Of a stretch of DNA of 64,000 nt, positions 46,980-59,622 are shown one piece after another. Within the stretch, counting starts at the first letter, position 1. Each line of letters starts with the position of its first letter. Where the stretch lies: positions 37,723,447-37,787,446 of the forward strand of contig OY754970.1 of the NCBI GenBank assembly GCA_963576475.1, given 5' to 3'. The translations under genes and the position numbers were made by a program. The DNA comes from Molanna angustata (taxonomy: Eukaryota; Arthropoda; Insecta; Trichoptera; Molannidae). Under the pieces are notes generated by a model. That model was not told the origin of the DNA. It made no database searches and worked only from the letters and a program-made list of their open reading frames with translations.

Positions 46980-47195
46980 TAAACCATTTTTGAATTATAA
47001 ATTAGCTATAAACCACTTGTTTTTTGAGTCACTTCGCGACATGTTTCGGAAGCGCTGTCCTTCCATCGACCGGCGTACCGGATCCATAGAGTCTCGACAC
47101 GCCGGTCGATGGAAGGACAGCGCTTCCGAAACATGTCGCGAAGTGACTCAAAAAACATGTGGTTTATAGCTAATTTATAATTCAAAAATGGTTTA
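46980..47195. mobile_element. Fold-back element, near-perfect ~97-bp arms
   Basis: Left arm TAAACCATTTTTGAATTATA through GACCGGCGT, right arm its complement with one small difference near the ACTTGTTTTTTGAG / CTCAAAAAACATGT region. The loop is about 21 bp around ACCGGATCCATAGAGTCTCG. The arms are GC-rich inside (TTCGGAAGCGCTGTCCTTCC). No coding frame. Confidence 0.8.
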
Positions 47196-47431
47196 TTTAT
47201 TTTACTTTATATACGGCATAAGCCATTCATATGTTATTAGGTATACGAAATAAAAACATTTTTTTACAATGAACAACATAAGTCAAACAGATAAAAATAA
47301 ATGGACAATACAAATCCGATATAGTGCAAACGGTAAAAAAACTATTATTGAAAATCAAATATAGAAACAGCAATCGATAAATAAATTAGACACCTTACAT
47401 GATTATTTTTTTTTTAGTTAATTTTATGTTA

Positions 47432-47475
47432 CTTCTCGGGCAACCAATAGGTACTATGTCAAATATTAATTTAAC
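47432..47475 (-). mobile_element. SINE 3'-body fragment, copy 8
   Basis: CTTCTCGGGCAACCAATAGG and TACTATGTCAAATATTAATT match the distal end of the SINE. Everything 5' of this on the minus strand is missing, which is the ordinary 5' truncation of reverse transcription. Confidence 0.75.
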
Positions 47476-49898
47476 CTTTTTTACATCAAATTTCAATGTG
47501 TATCATGTCAAGCGTTTATTTTGTTTCAGCCGTATATGTAGCTACAAGACCAAGTCCAATGCCAGGCATTGCAAGACCAAAAGTCTTGCAAAACTCAATG
47601 TGAGAGTCTTACGGTCTCGTAAAATTTAGTAAACTTATTTTTTTCAATTAACAAGTAAGTAATTAACTACGTACTATTGACGTAGCACTATAAATTGGTA
47701 TTTTTAGACTTATTTCATTGTAACTAACGAAGAAAAGAAACAATACTTTTTTTATAAATGTTGCAAGACAAGACCAATACTGGATATTCAAAACCAAGAT
47801 TCGATAGATCTCTTATTTTAAGGATAAATACTCTATTATAGCGTATTTACTAGAGGCAATACGTTACTTGGTTGGAAATGATTACCTTAAATTTATGAAC
47901 CCTCCGCGACGTTGCATATACACATGTGCCTACCAAAATACTTTCGTGGAACAAGACAACAAAAGCGACGAACACTTGTCAATAGATAGACGATGCATGT
48001 GTTGCCGATTGGCTTCAACTCGGTGGAGCATTAACGAAAGGGTTGTAATGCGTAACACTTATATAGCTTTCAGTACATATCCACATACATATTTTATGCA
48101 GGAAATTAAATCACGTCAAATGTCCGTTACGCATGGTGACGTGTCATTCTTACGTATATCTAATATCACCACAGCCACCTGCACCGCAGGCAGATTAAGC
48201 TATGCACATTAATAAGTATAACAACATAACATGGGAATACACTGATTCATCGACTAACGTCATCAGGAGAGGACACATTCATATTGTTCGGTTGACCATA
48301 GCCAATACCCTCATTTCGAAGATGTCGCAATAGACAAAAACATTATATTTGCAATCCATAGAGTATTAGAACGAATTATTTTTTCCTGTCATCCTTTTTT
48401 CGTGAAGGTCAAAACTCCTCCAGACGCTTCTGTCGTCTGCCTTTCTTAAGGACGATGCTACTGAAGAAGGGAGTCGCTGTACTTCCACTCTACCAACGAC
48501 CACTAATTTTTCTACATGCTCCCTTCTCGCTCCAAACCAAAATATTCCATAATACTTCGCTCTTCAGAGAAAATGATTCCTTTCTTTTAAACAGCAGAAC
48601 AGTTGCGCGAATTTCTTAAAATGCATTCTCCTAAACATATTCTTATTTCAGAAATTTTGAGATTTTTACTCTCTTAAAGAAAAACATCATGCATATATTC
48701 CTTCAATAATAATAATAATGAAAAGATTTATTTTATTATGAAGATTAAAATGACTGCAACTTATACAAAGGTGGACGTAAATATATTATTATTTATACTC
48801 AATAATGTCTTGCGTACCTACAAATTGTTCTCGGTAAAAAAATCACAAAGAAAAATCGCTTCGATAACATCATCTGATTGTAGGGTTGTCAAAAACTGTA
48901 CGGACAATATTGATAATAAATTATTTGTCAATTTTTGACTGATAATTTATTTTATTTGTGCACGGTGTAAATATTTTTTAATGGCAACTAGCAAGATACA
49001 ATAAATTGCTGGCGTCCTGAGTTCGATCTCCAGCAGAGGAGAGAGTGCAAGGAAGTGTTTATTTTTATTCTACAATATATTTTAATTAGAATCGGTATCA
49101 AATGATTGACAGTTCTTCGCTCGTCTCATTTTTTTGCGTAAATAGTGATTGCGGCTTCATTAAAAAGGGATTTATACGTGTTGTAGTTTAAAGTCACATA
49201 AATTTTGCGCTATATTACGATGTTTTATAATCTCATTGTTTTTTTAAGAAAACAATCTAAAATAAAATTTCATTATAAACGAAAACTTAATCTATCGAAG
49301 TGAAGTTATTCACGCAGCTTGTAGTATAAGTGAAGATAATTTAGATTCACGTAACTTTAATATGGCATCGCCTTGTCTGTGTACGGTCATGTTGTAATTG
49401 ACGTGGGATTTGTAAATTAATCATTCCGTATTTTATTTATATATCATTTATTTGGCCCATTTTGTATATCTGTTGTATTTTTCGATCAAAGATAAGAAAC
49501 CACCGATTGCGAAACTATCTAGTAACTGTGCGTTGCTTTGTAAATATTTATAAATCGTTTTCGTGTTGTGTTTTTTTCGCACTTTTTGGTTTACGAAATG
49601 TGTAATACTGATTAATCTTTTCAACGCGGCTACCATTTCTTATGGGTATTAATTTCCCGCGTTTATTTTTTATTTTGTTTTAAAGTCAATGTCAAATAAT
49701 AATGACCGAATTAATTTAAACTGTACTGACAATAAATTGCAAGCTAACTGTTTATCATTAAAGAATTCAGAGACTCGTTGAAAACGAAAAGTCTGCTAAA
49801 AATTTAAAATAACCTTAAGATTGTTTCTAAAAAGTAATTAAACTGTAAATCAATTAACACTATATCGTTACAGAATCTCGAAAAGTAAATGTACCTAA
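47476..49898. other. Non-coding stretch; one tRNA-like B box
   Basis: 49005-49045 (GCGTCCTGAGTTCGATCTCC, AGCAGAGG) includes a B-box-like word but no A box, perhaps a SINE relic. A 114-codon frame at 47868-48212 has no motif. Confidence 0.4.
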
Positions 49899-50175
49899 AA
49901 CTGAAAAGACTGTTCTTCCACCACTAGTTCTGCTTATCGGCCCCTTGCAAAATTCTGAATCAACACATTAAGAACATAAGATTCCGGAGAATTCTAAAAC
50001 CCTGCAGACACTGCACTCAAAGTGACAAAGAGAACAAAGAACTGAAAAGACTGTTCTTCTACCAATTATGGGGACTTACAACGGCCCCTTGCAAAACTCT
50101 GAATAAACACATTAAAAACATAAGAGTCCGTAGAACTTTGCAGACACTGCGCTCAAAGTGACAAAGAACTGAAAA
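49899..50175. repeat. Two tandem ~140-bp units of an unknown repeat
   Basis: Both units carry ACTGAAAAGACTGTTCTTC, CGGCCCCTTGCAAAA, TCTGAATNAACACATTA, then CTGCAGACACTGC or GCAGACACTGCG and CTCAAAGTGACAAAG. A third, inverted copy of the unit is at 53311-53460. In the unit a frame reads GPLQNSE and ENSKTLQTLHSK, suggesting a decayed coding element. Confidence 0.7.
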
Positions 50176-51514
50176 AATTACAAAAATACCTATAATAGAT
50201 CTTTCAATTATTGCGGTGTGTAATATACATACCTACCTAAAATTGTAAAGTAGAGTACGATTGGTTCTCATTTCTTTTCATTGTTATCGAGTTTTAAATA
50301 ATTTTCAGAATTTGTTGGATCTTTGACATTTAAGTGCACTTTCAAATGTTACACAAAAATTTGGTCCATAACATCGCGAAGATTTCTAGAGGACTTGTTG
50401 GACAAATCAAATTGCTTCTACAGAACATTTCCCAGCACGTTTTTCATACAGCACCCGTGAAGTAACTGCATTTTCTGTTATATTAGTGCTACCATCTCTT
50501 CACTCCACCTTGACACTGCTTGTGTTATTTTCAAATGTACTCCACGGCCATCACGCGATTCTATTGCTATTACTGCATTTGCTCAATTCTAGGTTCACAC
50601 AATTCATTGTATGTATTTTGAAATATGTTTTGTTGGCCAAGCACACCAAGTCAATGGCATCCAATTACTCAAAATATTTGGTTTGGCGCACTTGTCAATT
50701 GAGAATAAACCTAAGAAGAACACGCGACATCTGTAATAGTGGAGTTTAAATTATTGCTGAATTAAAAGTGTAAAACATACGTATAGTTATTACTAGGTAT
50801 ATTGAGATCAATCATTTAGTGAATTATATATGTCACGCTTAGTTTAATGTTTATTTTTGTACCTACCTACTAATGTTCTTTAAATCGTTGATTACTGTCT
50901 GAATTAGCGGATTGATTACAGTTTCAATAGAGAAACACCATGGAATGTCTACACATCCTAATAGTACCCATTTATCACTTAAATTATACCAAATGATGAA
51001 CCTGAAAAATTCAATTAGCCGCAATCATTTTTTGATACGCGATTTATTGTGGTTGACTGATAGAAATTGTGTATAGGCCAATTCCTAATCATTTTTGTTA
51101 GGCACTGCAGCTTTACTCTTGACACTTAAATCAGATCCTAATTTCAATTTTTACTTGTCGCTCACTGAAAAAAATAGTATGACAACCGAACTGGCTACCT
51201 GCGTTTTAACTAAACCTTTGTTTATCTATTTATGACTGTACTGTTTGGCTGTGTGCACAAAACATTTAGTTGCTCTTAACAAAAAAAATCAGTGCATGCG
51301 TGCATGAAAATTATCTGCTATTGCGATTTAAACATACCTACCTACCGAATTATGTATACTCCATTACAATATTAGGATCTTAGCGAAAAAATTGAAATTG
51401 GGATCGGAATTGAAGTCAATAGTACCTACCTAGCATCAAATTTGTACATAGATAGTTAAGGAAAATTGTTAATGCGATGCATTTTTATCACTTACAAATA
51501 TCTTTATTTTTCCG
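50176..51514. other. AT-rich stretch, nothing recognised
   Basis: An 87-codon frame at 50486-50749 is hydrophobic at its start but matches nothing I know. Confidence 0.4.
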
Positions 51515-51730
51515 ATTGGAGTATCGATTTGTTTAAGAGAATTCTCTTATTCAATCGACAGTAATTACCTTAGTCCCGTGTGAAATAATTGTTTGCAGTA
51601 GTGGACTTTTTGCATGTTTTTTTTTTTCAATTTTGAAGTCATATAAACACCACATGTATAGATGAACTCAGAATTCGGAGTAGAACATTTAGTGTGTGTG
51701 CCCCCTTAAAACTTTTGATCTGCTTGATCC

Positions 51731-51820
51731 TTCTTCTTCTTCTGGGTCACAATCCTAGGTTTGGTCTGCACCAAACACTCGATCTTTCTATCTTTCCACT
51801 TAACTCTATCGTCCGCCAGT
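51731..51820 (-). pseudogene. 90-bp 5'-truncated LINE insertion with 8-bp duplication
   Basis: Flanked by CTTGATCC at 51723-51730 and 51821-51828. The minus strand reads LADDRVKWKDRKIECLVQTK and PRIVTQKKKK, the last residues being the GAA-rich 3' tail at the duplication. It is the part of the family at 40484-40745 that follows EGKN. Copy 2 of family R at 58660-58680 shows the empty site. Confidence 0.85.
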
Positions 51821-51994
51821 CTTGATCCACAGAGCCCAAAATTTCAGAAAAAATACCATAATTTTAAATTTATGTTCTAGTCAGTGGTTATTTTTATTTT
51901 AATATCATAAAAACTAGAACTCTGAAATTTTTTGCAAATATAGACAAATACAATGCCTCAAACTGTTTTTTATGAATAAGTACATACATTATAT

Positions 51995-52120
51995 GATCGC
52001 GAGTTCGAATCCTGCATGCCTCGACCTATTTCATTCACTTATAGCACAAGCATTTATGCTTATTTTAGGGAACGTAGGAAGATTTATATGTACTTGTTTT
52101 ACAAGGACACTTTCATTTAA
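51995..52120 (+). mobile_element. Second tRNA-like SINE family, plus copy
   Basis: GCGAGTTCGAATCCTGC includes a B-box-like word, followed by TAGCACAAGCATTTATGC and GTAGGAAGATTTATATGTAC, as at 23530-23655 inverted. The head with the A box is missing. Confidence 0.55.
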
Positions 52121-52335
52121 AAAAAATATATAATATATACAAATCATATCAATTTTTATTTTCATTTTTCTATAAAAATAATTTAGTGACTACATCGTTT
52201 CATTCAATTTGTACGGCAGTATATACTAAACAATATCTACAGGGACAATAGTTTGATACTAAATCCCCATACATACATTACAGACATTCTTCAACTATAC
52301 GTAGTTGGATCCCATGTGTTACATGCAACTTGTCT

Positions 52336-53159
52336 AGTTTACAATATAAATACGTACATTAGTGTCTACGTGCCAGGGACAATTATCTCAGTTTGCTGTC
52401 GTGTCGTGTCGTGACGCCGGTAGCGGTACCTACGTCTAATTTTCCTGTTCCCACCCATCATCCTTAACTAAAATTGATGCAATTTCATAATATTATTTAT
52501 ATCGGTAAACTGACTGACCGATTGACACCGACCGTCATGTTGTGATGACTTTTCCCGTTTGACCGGGACAAGTAAATTAACGTAATAATGTTATGATATG
52601 ATAATAATATACTGCAACCGTTTTACTTCTTTCAAACTCTAACAAGATCATTCTCTAGTTTTGTCTGGTGTTAATATAGACAGGTCTAGTTATTAATTAT
52701 GACGTGTTTTTATTAAGAGGACTTTAACCCCTAACATGTGACACAGTGACAACTGTGAAGTTACTTTAGGTGAGTATTATTAAAATATATTTACTTTTTC
52801 CCAAGTATTGAGCAATGTTATTTTTAAATAACAATTATATGCATTTCCTATTTCGTTTGTCAGAAAGAAACAAACACCACTTTAACATACGTTTTTAATT
52901 TTTTTTTACTTCATTGGCCCCGCCAAATTTTCGTAGACTCTTTTCAATTAAACGAACTCACCCTGCTATCAGTCTTGTTTGTCCTTAATTTGGGTCCAAA
53001 AGGTTTCATACGGCCTTTATCAATATCTCTTAACATTTTTACAACACATTCGTCTAATAGAGCTATTCAATTTCATTGAAAGAATATCTTCAATAGTAAG
53101 AATATCTATGGGAATGCACTAACTTCTCCGTGTCAACTTTCCGACGAGAACTCTACGAC
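52336..53159. other. Stretch with a GTCGT run, otherwise nothing
   Basis: 52398-52420 reads TGTCGTGTCGTGTCGTGACG. No gene was recognised. Confidence 0.4.
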
Positions 53160-53460
53160 GACGTCCGAGGGAATTTCTTTGGACCCATTGGACATGCGGA
53201 CCTTGTAGCTACGAAGAGCAACTTTAGGGCTTTCAAGACATTCTGTCTTAAATTCGGTGCATTATTATCTTCACTATCACTGAGTGTTGAGCCAGTTGTT
53301 TCCACATGATTAGCTCTCTTTGGCACATTAAGTGCAGTGTCTGCAAGGTTTTAGAGTTCTCCGGACTCTTCGTATGTTCTTTATGTGTTCTTTCAGAGTT
53401 TTGCAAGGGGCCGTTATTAGTCCCCATAAGCAGAACGGGTGGTGGTGGAGGAAGAACAGT
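53160..53460 (-). pseudogene. Decayed coding element, unknown family
   Basis: The minus strand reads LPPPPPVLLMGTNNGPLQNS, then ERTHKEHTKSPENSKTLQTL. After a frame change it continues NVPKRANHVETTGSTLSDSE and APNLRQNVLKALKLLF to a TAG. The two parts look like protein rather than noise. The first part is repeated at 49899-50175. A gag or ORF1 protein of a retroelement is my best guess; no motif proves it. Confidence 0.4.
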
Positions 53461-53869
53461 AAGAATATCTTTTGTTCTTTTTTAATAATCAATAATATCA
53501 ACTGCAATATCTCACTTGGTATTGGATATTGTACCAGAGATATTGCATTGCAGAGAAGTATTACTGATTAATAACTAATATGTTCTAAAAATAACTATAA
53601 CACTTATGGAGCTTTTATGGATGATCGCGTCTGGAATGGTAATGCATTCATTTTATTAGTATAGGCCGGCCACGCTTGACTTTAGTATGACGTCATCAAA
53701 AAACTATGCGACCCGTCGTAAGTCGTATTTTTGTACATGTAATTTGGATGCCAATACGGTGACCATCATTTTGTTTACAATGGACCCAATTTTTTTATTT
53801 AACTTTGATCATCTTTCCATTTTCACTTATTACATCATTTAAGACAATAAAGAATGTAATTATTAATTC

Positions 53870-54110
53870 TTACCTTACTTAACATGTCTGCGTAAGGGCA
53901 GCTATAAGGAATTGGGTCCATTCTACGCTTCCGAAGTAGTGCTCTACGTAGCCTTTGGGAAGGTTTGCAATCTGATAAATTAATAATATATTTTTTCGAT
54001 CTTATAATAAGAGAAGGTGAAACACAGAATTCGGTCAAGATTGTTCTATAGTAGGGCTGCTGTGTTAATGGAGGAGTCCGAGAAGCAACTGGTTCGAGTA
54101 TGTTGAAGGT
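53870..54110 (-). pseudogene. Non-LTR polymerase C-terminus (ARLWN type), decayed
   Basis: The minus strand reads LQHTRTSCFSDSSINTAALL, a TAG, NNLDRILCF, then later LPKATSCATTSEA. It aligns with LQYTRNQSHNSFINTAARLW and LPNATSCASSEEY of 8637-8966. Confidence 0.7.
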
Positions 54111-56349
54111 TTACTGTGATTTGATGTTGCAACTGAGGACTTTACACAATATAAACAATTTTTCAAAAGTAAAACAGCAGGCTAAGTCAGTAAAAAAGTC
54201 GAGATCCGACAACGTATCGCCGCTCTTCTCGTCATGTTTACGCCCGTGACGACAATTCGTAGTCACTAAGCGCTGTCGAGTTCGTAAATGCACTTATGAG
54301 TATTTGTCGCCGTTAGGCTGGCTTGCGGTACATTTTTGAATTATCATTTATGGCAATACACAATATTTTCCCCATGATTTGAATAAATGTCAAATTTGTT
54401 TACATAAATTTGTTAAATAAATATAATATGGTCATATTTTTAAGCACGAAAGCAAGTTATAATACGATTAAATTAACTTCTTTTGTGTTTATTGAATGTT
54501 TTGAGTGTAATTTTAAAAATTATTTTTAATTATATTTCGATCAATTTATCAAGTCTATGACAGCAGCTTGTTATTTTTTTACTAAAAACTACGGCGAATT
54601 TTCTTTTGTTAAGTGTTAAAATACATATGTGATAAAATAGCTTACAAGAATACTTTCTCAAAATCAAAAATTATTTCAAATCTATACCTACGGAAAACAT
54701 TTACGGACGCATAGAATCATCATAGAATTATAATGTTATAATCTAAGTACGGACTCATATTTCCATTAAATATATAACCATATAAAACTTTTGTTATGCG
54801 GTAATTAGCAATAATTGAATTACGCGGAATATTTAAAGGGTTTGAAGAATCTCTTAAACGGCGTCGTTTAACCCGTTTATTATTATTCTCAAAATAAATA
54901 TGAAATTCGGCATTGTTCGCGTAAAAAATGACATTTAATTCAACATGGCGGCGTTAGATCTTGTCTCTCGACTCGATGTCGACCCAATCTCGCCGTCAAA
55001 TAAGTGGGCGAGAACGATTCCACGCATTATCTGCTTAGTGACTACCAAAACTGTCAAAATATCGATTAGTCGATATTTTGACAGTTAATCTCGACATTTA
55101 TTGGTCGAGATCTACTTACAGACTTAGCCTGCAGGTCATGTTAAACACATCACGTTAGTAAATATTCAATGTCATTTAATCACTGTCCTCGATATCCGGT
55201 GTGTCATCATTCGTTTCGAGCAATTTCAAAGTGACAGGTATTACTAAAAACATATAAATATTTCATCATTATTTTGAGTTATTGAAATTCTCACAATAGG
55301 TACTTGAAAAACCGATATGATGGACAAATATTGATAGAATGAAAAGAATAGTAAGGGTAATAAATCATAATCAATTTCATTTTTATAGATGTTCAACTTA
55401 TATTTTGAATGCATTTCATATATTTTTCTTTTGACTGCATCTTTTGTAAAATTGTCAACGTCGACATATTAATTTTTATAACTCTACGTTTTTTTGGTGT
55501 TTCTAATAGAGGTGTATCACTACTCATTCTCTTTTTTATCGTGGACACATTATATTCGGTGATACCACATGCTTCTGCAGTTCTCTAAAGAGTATAATTT
55601 TATTCAATAACTGTGCATATATTTTAATATTTGCACATTATTTTACGTACCTTACATGGTTTCGTAATCATTACAATAAGAATATTATAGAAATTTTGAC
55701 AAAATATTTAATAAATAATAAAATATCAATGACAAATAAATGGTTGTGGTGTGTATGAAACAAATTTCATACATTCTATTTGTTAAAATAATGTTTTTGT
55801 TGTTTAAAAATACGCACTAGGACAAATTGTCACCCTATAGATGAAGATTTGAAATATTTCTTTAAAACGTCATTCACATTCACAAACGTCACGTGGTATC
55901 TTCGAAATAAGTGTATGATTTATAAAAGACGTACGTTTCAACATTTTATATGGGAGTTTGGTTTTTTCACTGCGACTTACTTTCATCTTCCGTCTTTGTT
56001 TTTTTATATACAGAGAATAAGAAATAGATACATTAAAAGCAGAAGTATTTTTGTTCGATCGACATATTTTTGCGATGAGTCATACCAAAGTCAAGATTGG
56101 CCAGCCTATATTATTAAATTACCTGTAGCAAGACGATACACTGTAACGATAGACCATTAAATACTGCAAGTGTTAATAATAGATGATGTATTTTGTCTTC
56201 ATTATGTCAATATCTGTGGTTTAGCCATTATTCTGATTTGTACCTAGGTACGTCTTGTGCAGTAGCGTTACTCGATCAAATTTATAACTTAACTTTTATA
56301 GGTGAATAATATACATTTTCGAATAGTGAAAATAAACAATCATCATCAC
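54111..56349. other. AT-rich stretch with a CpG patch and two adjacent hairpins
   Basis: 54945-55030 (AACATGGCGGCGTTAGATC, CGATGTCGACCCAATCTCGC) is CpG-richer. It is followed by the hairpins at 55049-55111. A 103-codon frame at 55849-56160 has no motif. Confidence 0.4.
55049..55111. repeat. Two abutting hairpins
   Basis: AACTGTCAAAATATCGA is perfectly mirrored after a 4-bp loop (55070-55086). One base on, ATCTCGAC (55088-55095) pairs with GTCGAGAT (55104-55111). The first could be a tiny MITE remnant. Confidence 0.7.
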
Positions 56350-56765
56350 CAGTGGCGCTACACCCTTGGCCTTCTCAAGAACTTTCTGTCATACCACCCG
56401 GTCCATCGCCCACACCTTCCCTCAGTTACACTGATTGCTTTCAAGTCCCTTTCTATACTATCCATCCAACTTAATTTGGTCCTTCCCACGTTTCGCCTCC
56501 CGTCTGATAATCTTCTTCGGGACTCATTTCTTCTCCAGCCAGCCATCTATGGCGATAAGTTTTTATGTGCTTTACTATATATGGCTCATTGTACATACAT
56601 AAGTTACATGTCATGGTTATACTGTTCTATTTTTACAAACAGGCCCGAAGATTTTTCACAACACCTTCCTTTCAAAGCGCACTCTCGTCTCATTTACTCA
56701 GGACCCAGCACTCAGTCCCATACACAAGTACCTACTGGTCTCAACAGCGTTTTATACAACAGAAA
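56350..56765 (-). pseudogene. Non-LTR polymerase C-terminal region, internally deleted
   Basis: The minus strand starts YKTLLRPVGTCVWD with a second frame NETRVRFERKVL and KIFGPVCKN. These align with the YKTLIRPV-x-x-YGCETW and FERKVLRKIFGP blocks of insect non-LTR polyproteins. After a deletion and frame changes the end reads NVGRTKLSWMDSIERDLKAI. The 155-codon plus-strand frame at 56302-56769 is a shadow. Confidence 0.75.
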
Positions 56766-58394
56766 ATAAACAATGCTACTCGAAAATATACATTTCACGA
56801 AACCGTCATACTCGAAATAACTTAGTAGTGAAATAATCAAAAAGTTTTAAATTTAATATTAGTTCTTCTTCATCGTGTATTGGGTCATTTGAATTCTTTG
56901 TGAAGGTGGATTATCCTTAGAGGAGGAGGTCCAAACTTCCAAGTTTCCGGGTATTTATGTTTTGATGTAACTATGAAATGATATATTACGTGCATTGCCA
57001 ATAAATAAAAAAAAAGAATTTATATTTATTCTTACTACGTTTTATTGTATTTTTCACAATTCCCTGCATTCTGAATTATCGTATACCTACTACATAATTT
57101 CTTGAATATTTCAAAAGACAATGCCATCTATAAATTTAATAATGATACGAACGCAGTTTTTATCGTTATTATTCACACTGGTAATATTTTTATTACGACA
57201 TACCATTGACCATGTATTATCAAGTGTAGGTACCTATTTAATTGTAAATTTAATCACTTCTGCTTTTCTGCTCTTTTACTCGATTATATATTTTTTTGTA
57301 TTAAATCTCATGGGAGTTTAATATGTTGGATATTGAAGCTAGTTCGTTCGATATCCAATCACTTAGTTTTATAGGTTGGGAAGAACCTTCCTGTGATAGG
57401 TTAAAATTTTACCAGGATCCGACCATAGAATATTGTCTTATTCTCTCTTCTTAATCTTTTGATAGACCTGTTGGTCTGAGAGACAGACCTATCGATTGTT
57501 ATAATCAAGTTGTCTTGCAAAAATATTAAGCATTTAACTCAATTCAATTTTTTGTGTTGCTATGGTTGTAGATTACAAACATGAATATTATAAAGATTCA
57601 GTATTGTCACTTTTTCAGAAAATTTAAACCAATCAGTGTAATGCTGGATCCTATTTTCAAACGCTATAATCGAGTAAAGCGTCAATTATCGTTATTTCAT
57701 GCTAGTTATTGTAATATCGGGCCTTAGTATACTTTTTTATTGCGTCGAATCTCTAAACAATATTTATTTTGACGATTGTTTGACAGTTTCAAGGGCATTT
57801 TTACTATACTAGTGAGTAATTATTTTGTTTCTTGTCTATTGTTAGTTGTGCGGAGTCGTAAACAGTATTATTATTACGTATTGTTATTCATTTATATAAC
57901 GTATATACTTCTATCACGTTGTATTTATTTACCCACGAACTTATAAAAATGAACAAAAACCTGCAAAAACATATATGTATGTTCCATCTGTCAAAAATTG
58001 ACATAATGTGTATGTTTTACTTGTAACTAAAAGGTGGTTTATTCGGTTGGTTTTGTTTTTTATAACGACTTCGTTTTTTTGAACGATTGATTGTGCATAT
58101 TTGAAAATATGTGTACAACTTCCAAAAGGTATTGAATGCGGTAAATCAATGAAAGACGTCGAGATTAGAGTATGTTACAAGAGTTTATGAAATTCGAATT
58201 TCTAATTAGGTGTCTGGTTTTACCAATGACTCCTTTTCGTGTTAATAATAATTAGTAAGTCTATTTTAGATAAATGTTTAAGACTTACTTTAAAAGATAA
58301 ATATAATGTACCTACTTATTGTACTTAGGAATTATTATTTCAGTAGTCAATCTTTTTTTCGATAATGAGGCCGGCAACATGTTCGTTATTTATT
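56766..58394. other. AT-rich stretch, nothing recognised
   Basis: No element boundary, RNA gene or coherent frame was recognised. Confidence 0.4.
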
Positions 58395-59405
58395 TCGTGC
58401 ACTTATCCAACTGTCGATTTGTTCAGGAGAACTTTGTTCTCTTAACATATCGATAATGTATCAAGCCAGGATACGCGAGAATTGTATGCAGAGGTCTACT
58501 TTTTTCACGGCTTTTCCAACTTTGAAGTCAAAAAACACCAACTTAGAGGCTTCGCAGCATATATGTTCCATACACGGATTTACTCAGAATTCGGAGTAGA
58601 ACATTTCGTGTGTCTGTGTGTGTGTCTGTGTGTGTGTCCGTCCCCCCCTTATAACTTTTGATCCGCTCAATTTACAGAGCCCAAAATTTAAGAATATATA
58701 AACAGTTATAGGCTTACAAAACTTTTATACTCAGAATTTCGAATTTTTGTTTTAATCAGGGGTTATCAACTTTTGAATTTTTACTTTATTTTTCCATATA
58801 TCTCAGAAACCATAAAAGCTAGAACGCTGAAAATTTGTACAAATATAGAAAAATACAAAATCTCAAATTAGTTTATTCAAAAAAATTCCAGGGTTTCTCA
58901 AACATTTTTTATTAAGAAAAATATTTTTTTTATGATAAATTTATGAGTTTAACTGCCTATATTTCCAAAACTTTTACAATTATCGAAAAAAGCCGAAACA
59001 CCCCAACTAGATAATTTAATTTTCTATAAAAAATATTAGCATTGTAGTAGAAGATCTCAATTTTTTTTTAACAATTTTTTTTAAAAATTGAATTTAGTGA
59101 CGACATCGCTTCATACATTTTGTATGGCAGTCGCCTATACACAATATGTAAGAAGACTTAATAGTTTGATACTTCATGTCCAAACATACATACATACCAT
59201 CATGCTATTTTCATATTCTGGGTTGGAAAAAAGGATCTTCCTCCATACTATCCTATCTGGACATACATACCTACATATGTTGTATTGAAAACAAAATATC
59301 TGAATATATTCAATAATTTGTATTTTTATGGGTTTATAGTTTGGTACATATTCTTCAACTATACATACTATCGCTATCGACAGTTGGATCTCATGTGTTA
59401 CATGC
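58395..59405 (+). repeat. Unknown ~1-kb repeat (family R), copy 2
   Basis: Aligns in order with 51515-52335. A GT-rich microsatellite lies at about 58611-58640, following GAACATTTCGTGTG. About 165 bp near 59180-59340, starting CATACATACATACCATCATG, is absent from copy 1 and resembles a LINE microsatellite end, so it is probably a later insertion. The two family R copies share orientation 7 kb apart. Confidence 0.65.
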
Positions 59406-59622
59406 AACTAGTATTTAAATAAACACATTATATTGTCTAACCCAATTATTATATTGATCTCGTAACCCATTTAATCATCTTCTGATGATGATCATGATGA
59501 TGGACCTTGAAAAATAATCATATCAATATATATGTAAATAGTTAATTGTACATTTCGTCATCTATACATCCTTAGTATCTTCTATTACGCCGTTAGGTAG
59601 CTTCAGTTTAAAGAGTTTTTCT

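Larger units (their letters stand above)
51515..52335 (+). repeat. Unknown ~0.8-kb repeat (family R), copy 1
   Basis: Shares TCGATTTGTTTAAGAGAA, GTGGACTTTTTGCATG, CAGAATTCGGAGTAGAACAT, ACTTTTGATC, ACAGAGCCCAAAATTT and TGGATCCCATGTGTTACATG in order with 58395-59405. It carries two insertions of its own: a 90-bp LINE end and a piece of the second SINE family. Confidence 0.7.

Noticed and set aside
47868..48212. 114-codon plus-strand frame
   Set aside because: No motif, no splice or promoter context; length is within what chance gives in 64 kb.
55849..56160. 103-codon plus-strand frame
   Set aside because: Composition is low-complexity aromatic/basic as expected from AT-rich noise; no motif.
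56302..56769. 155-codon plus-strand frame
   Set aside because: It is the antisense shadow of a non-LTR polymerase relic that is recognisable on the minus strand.
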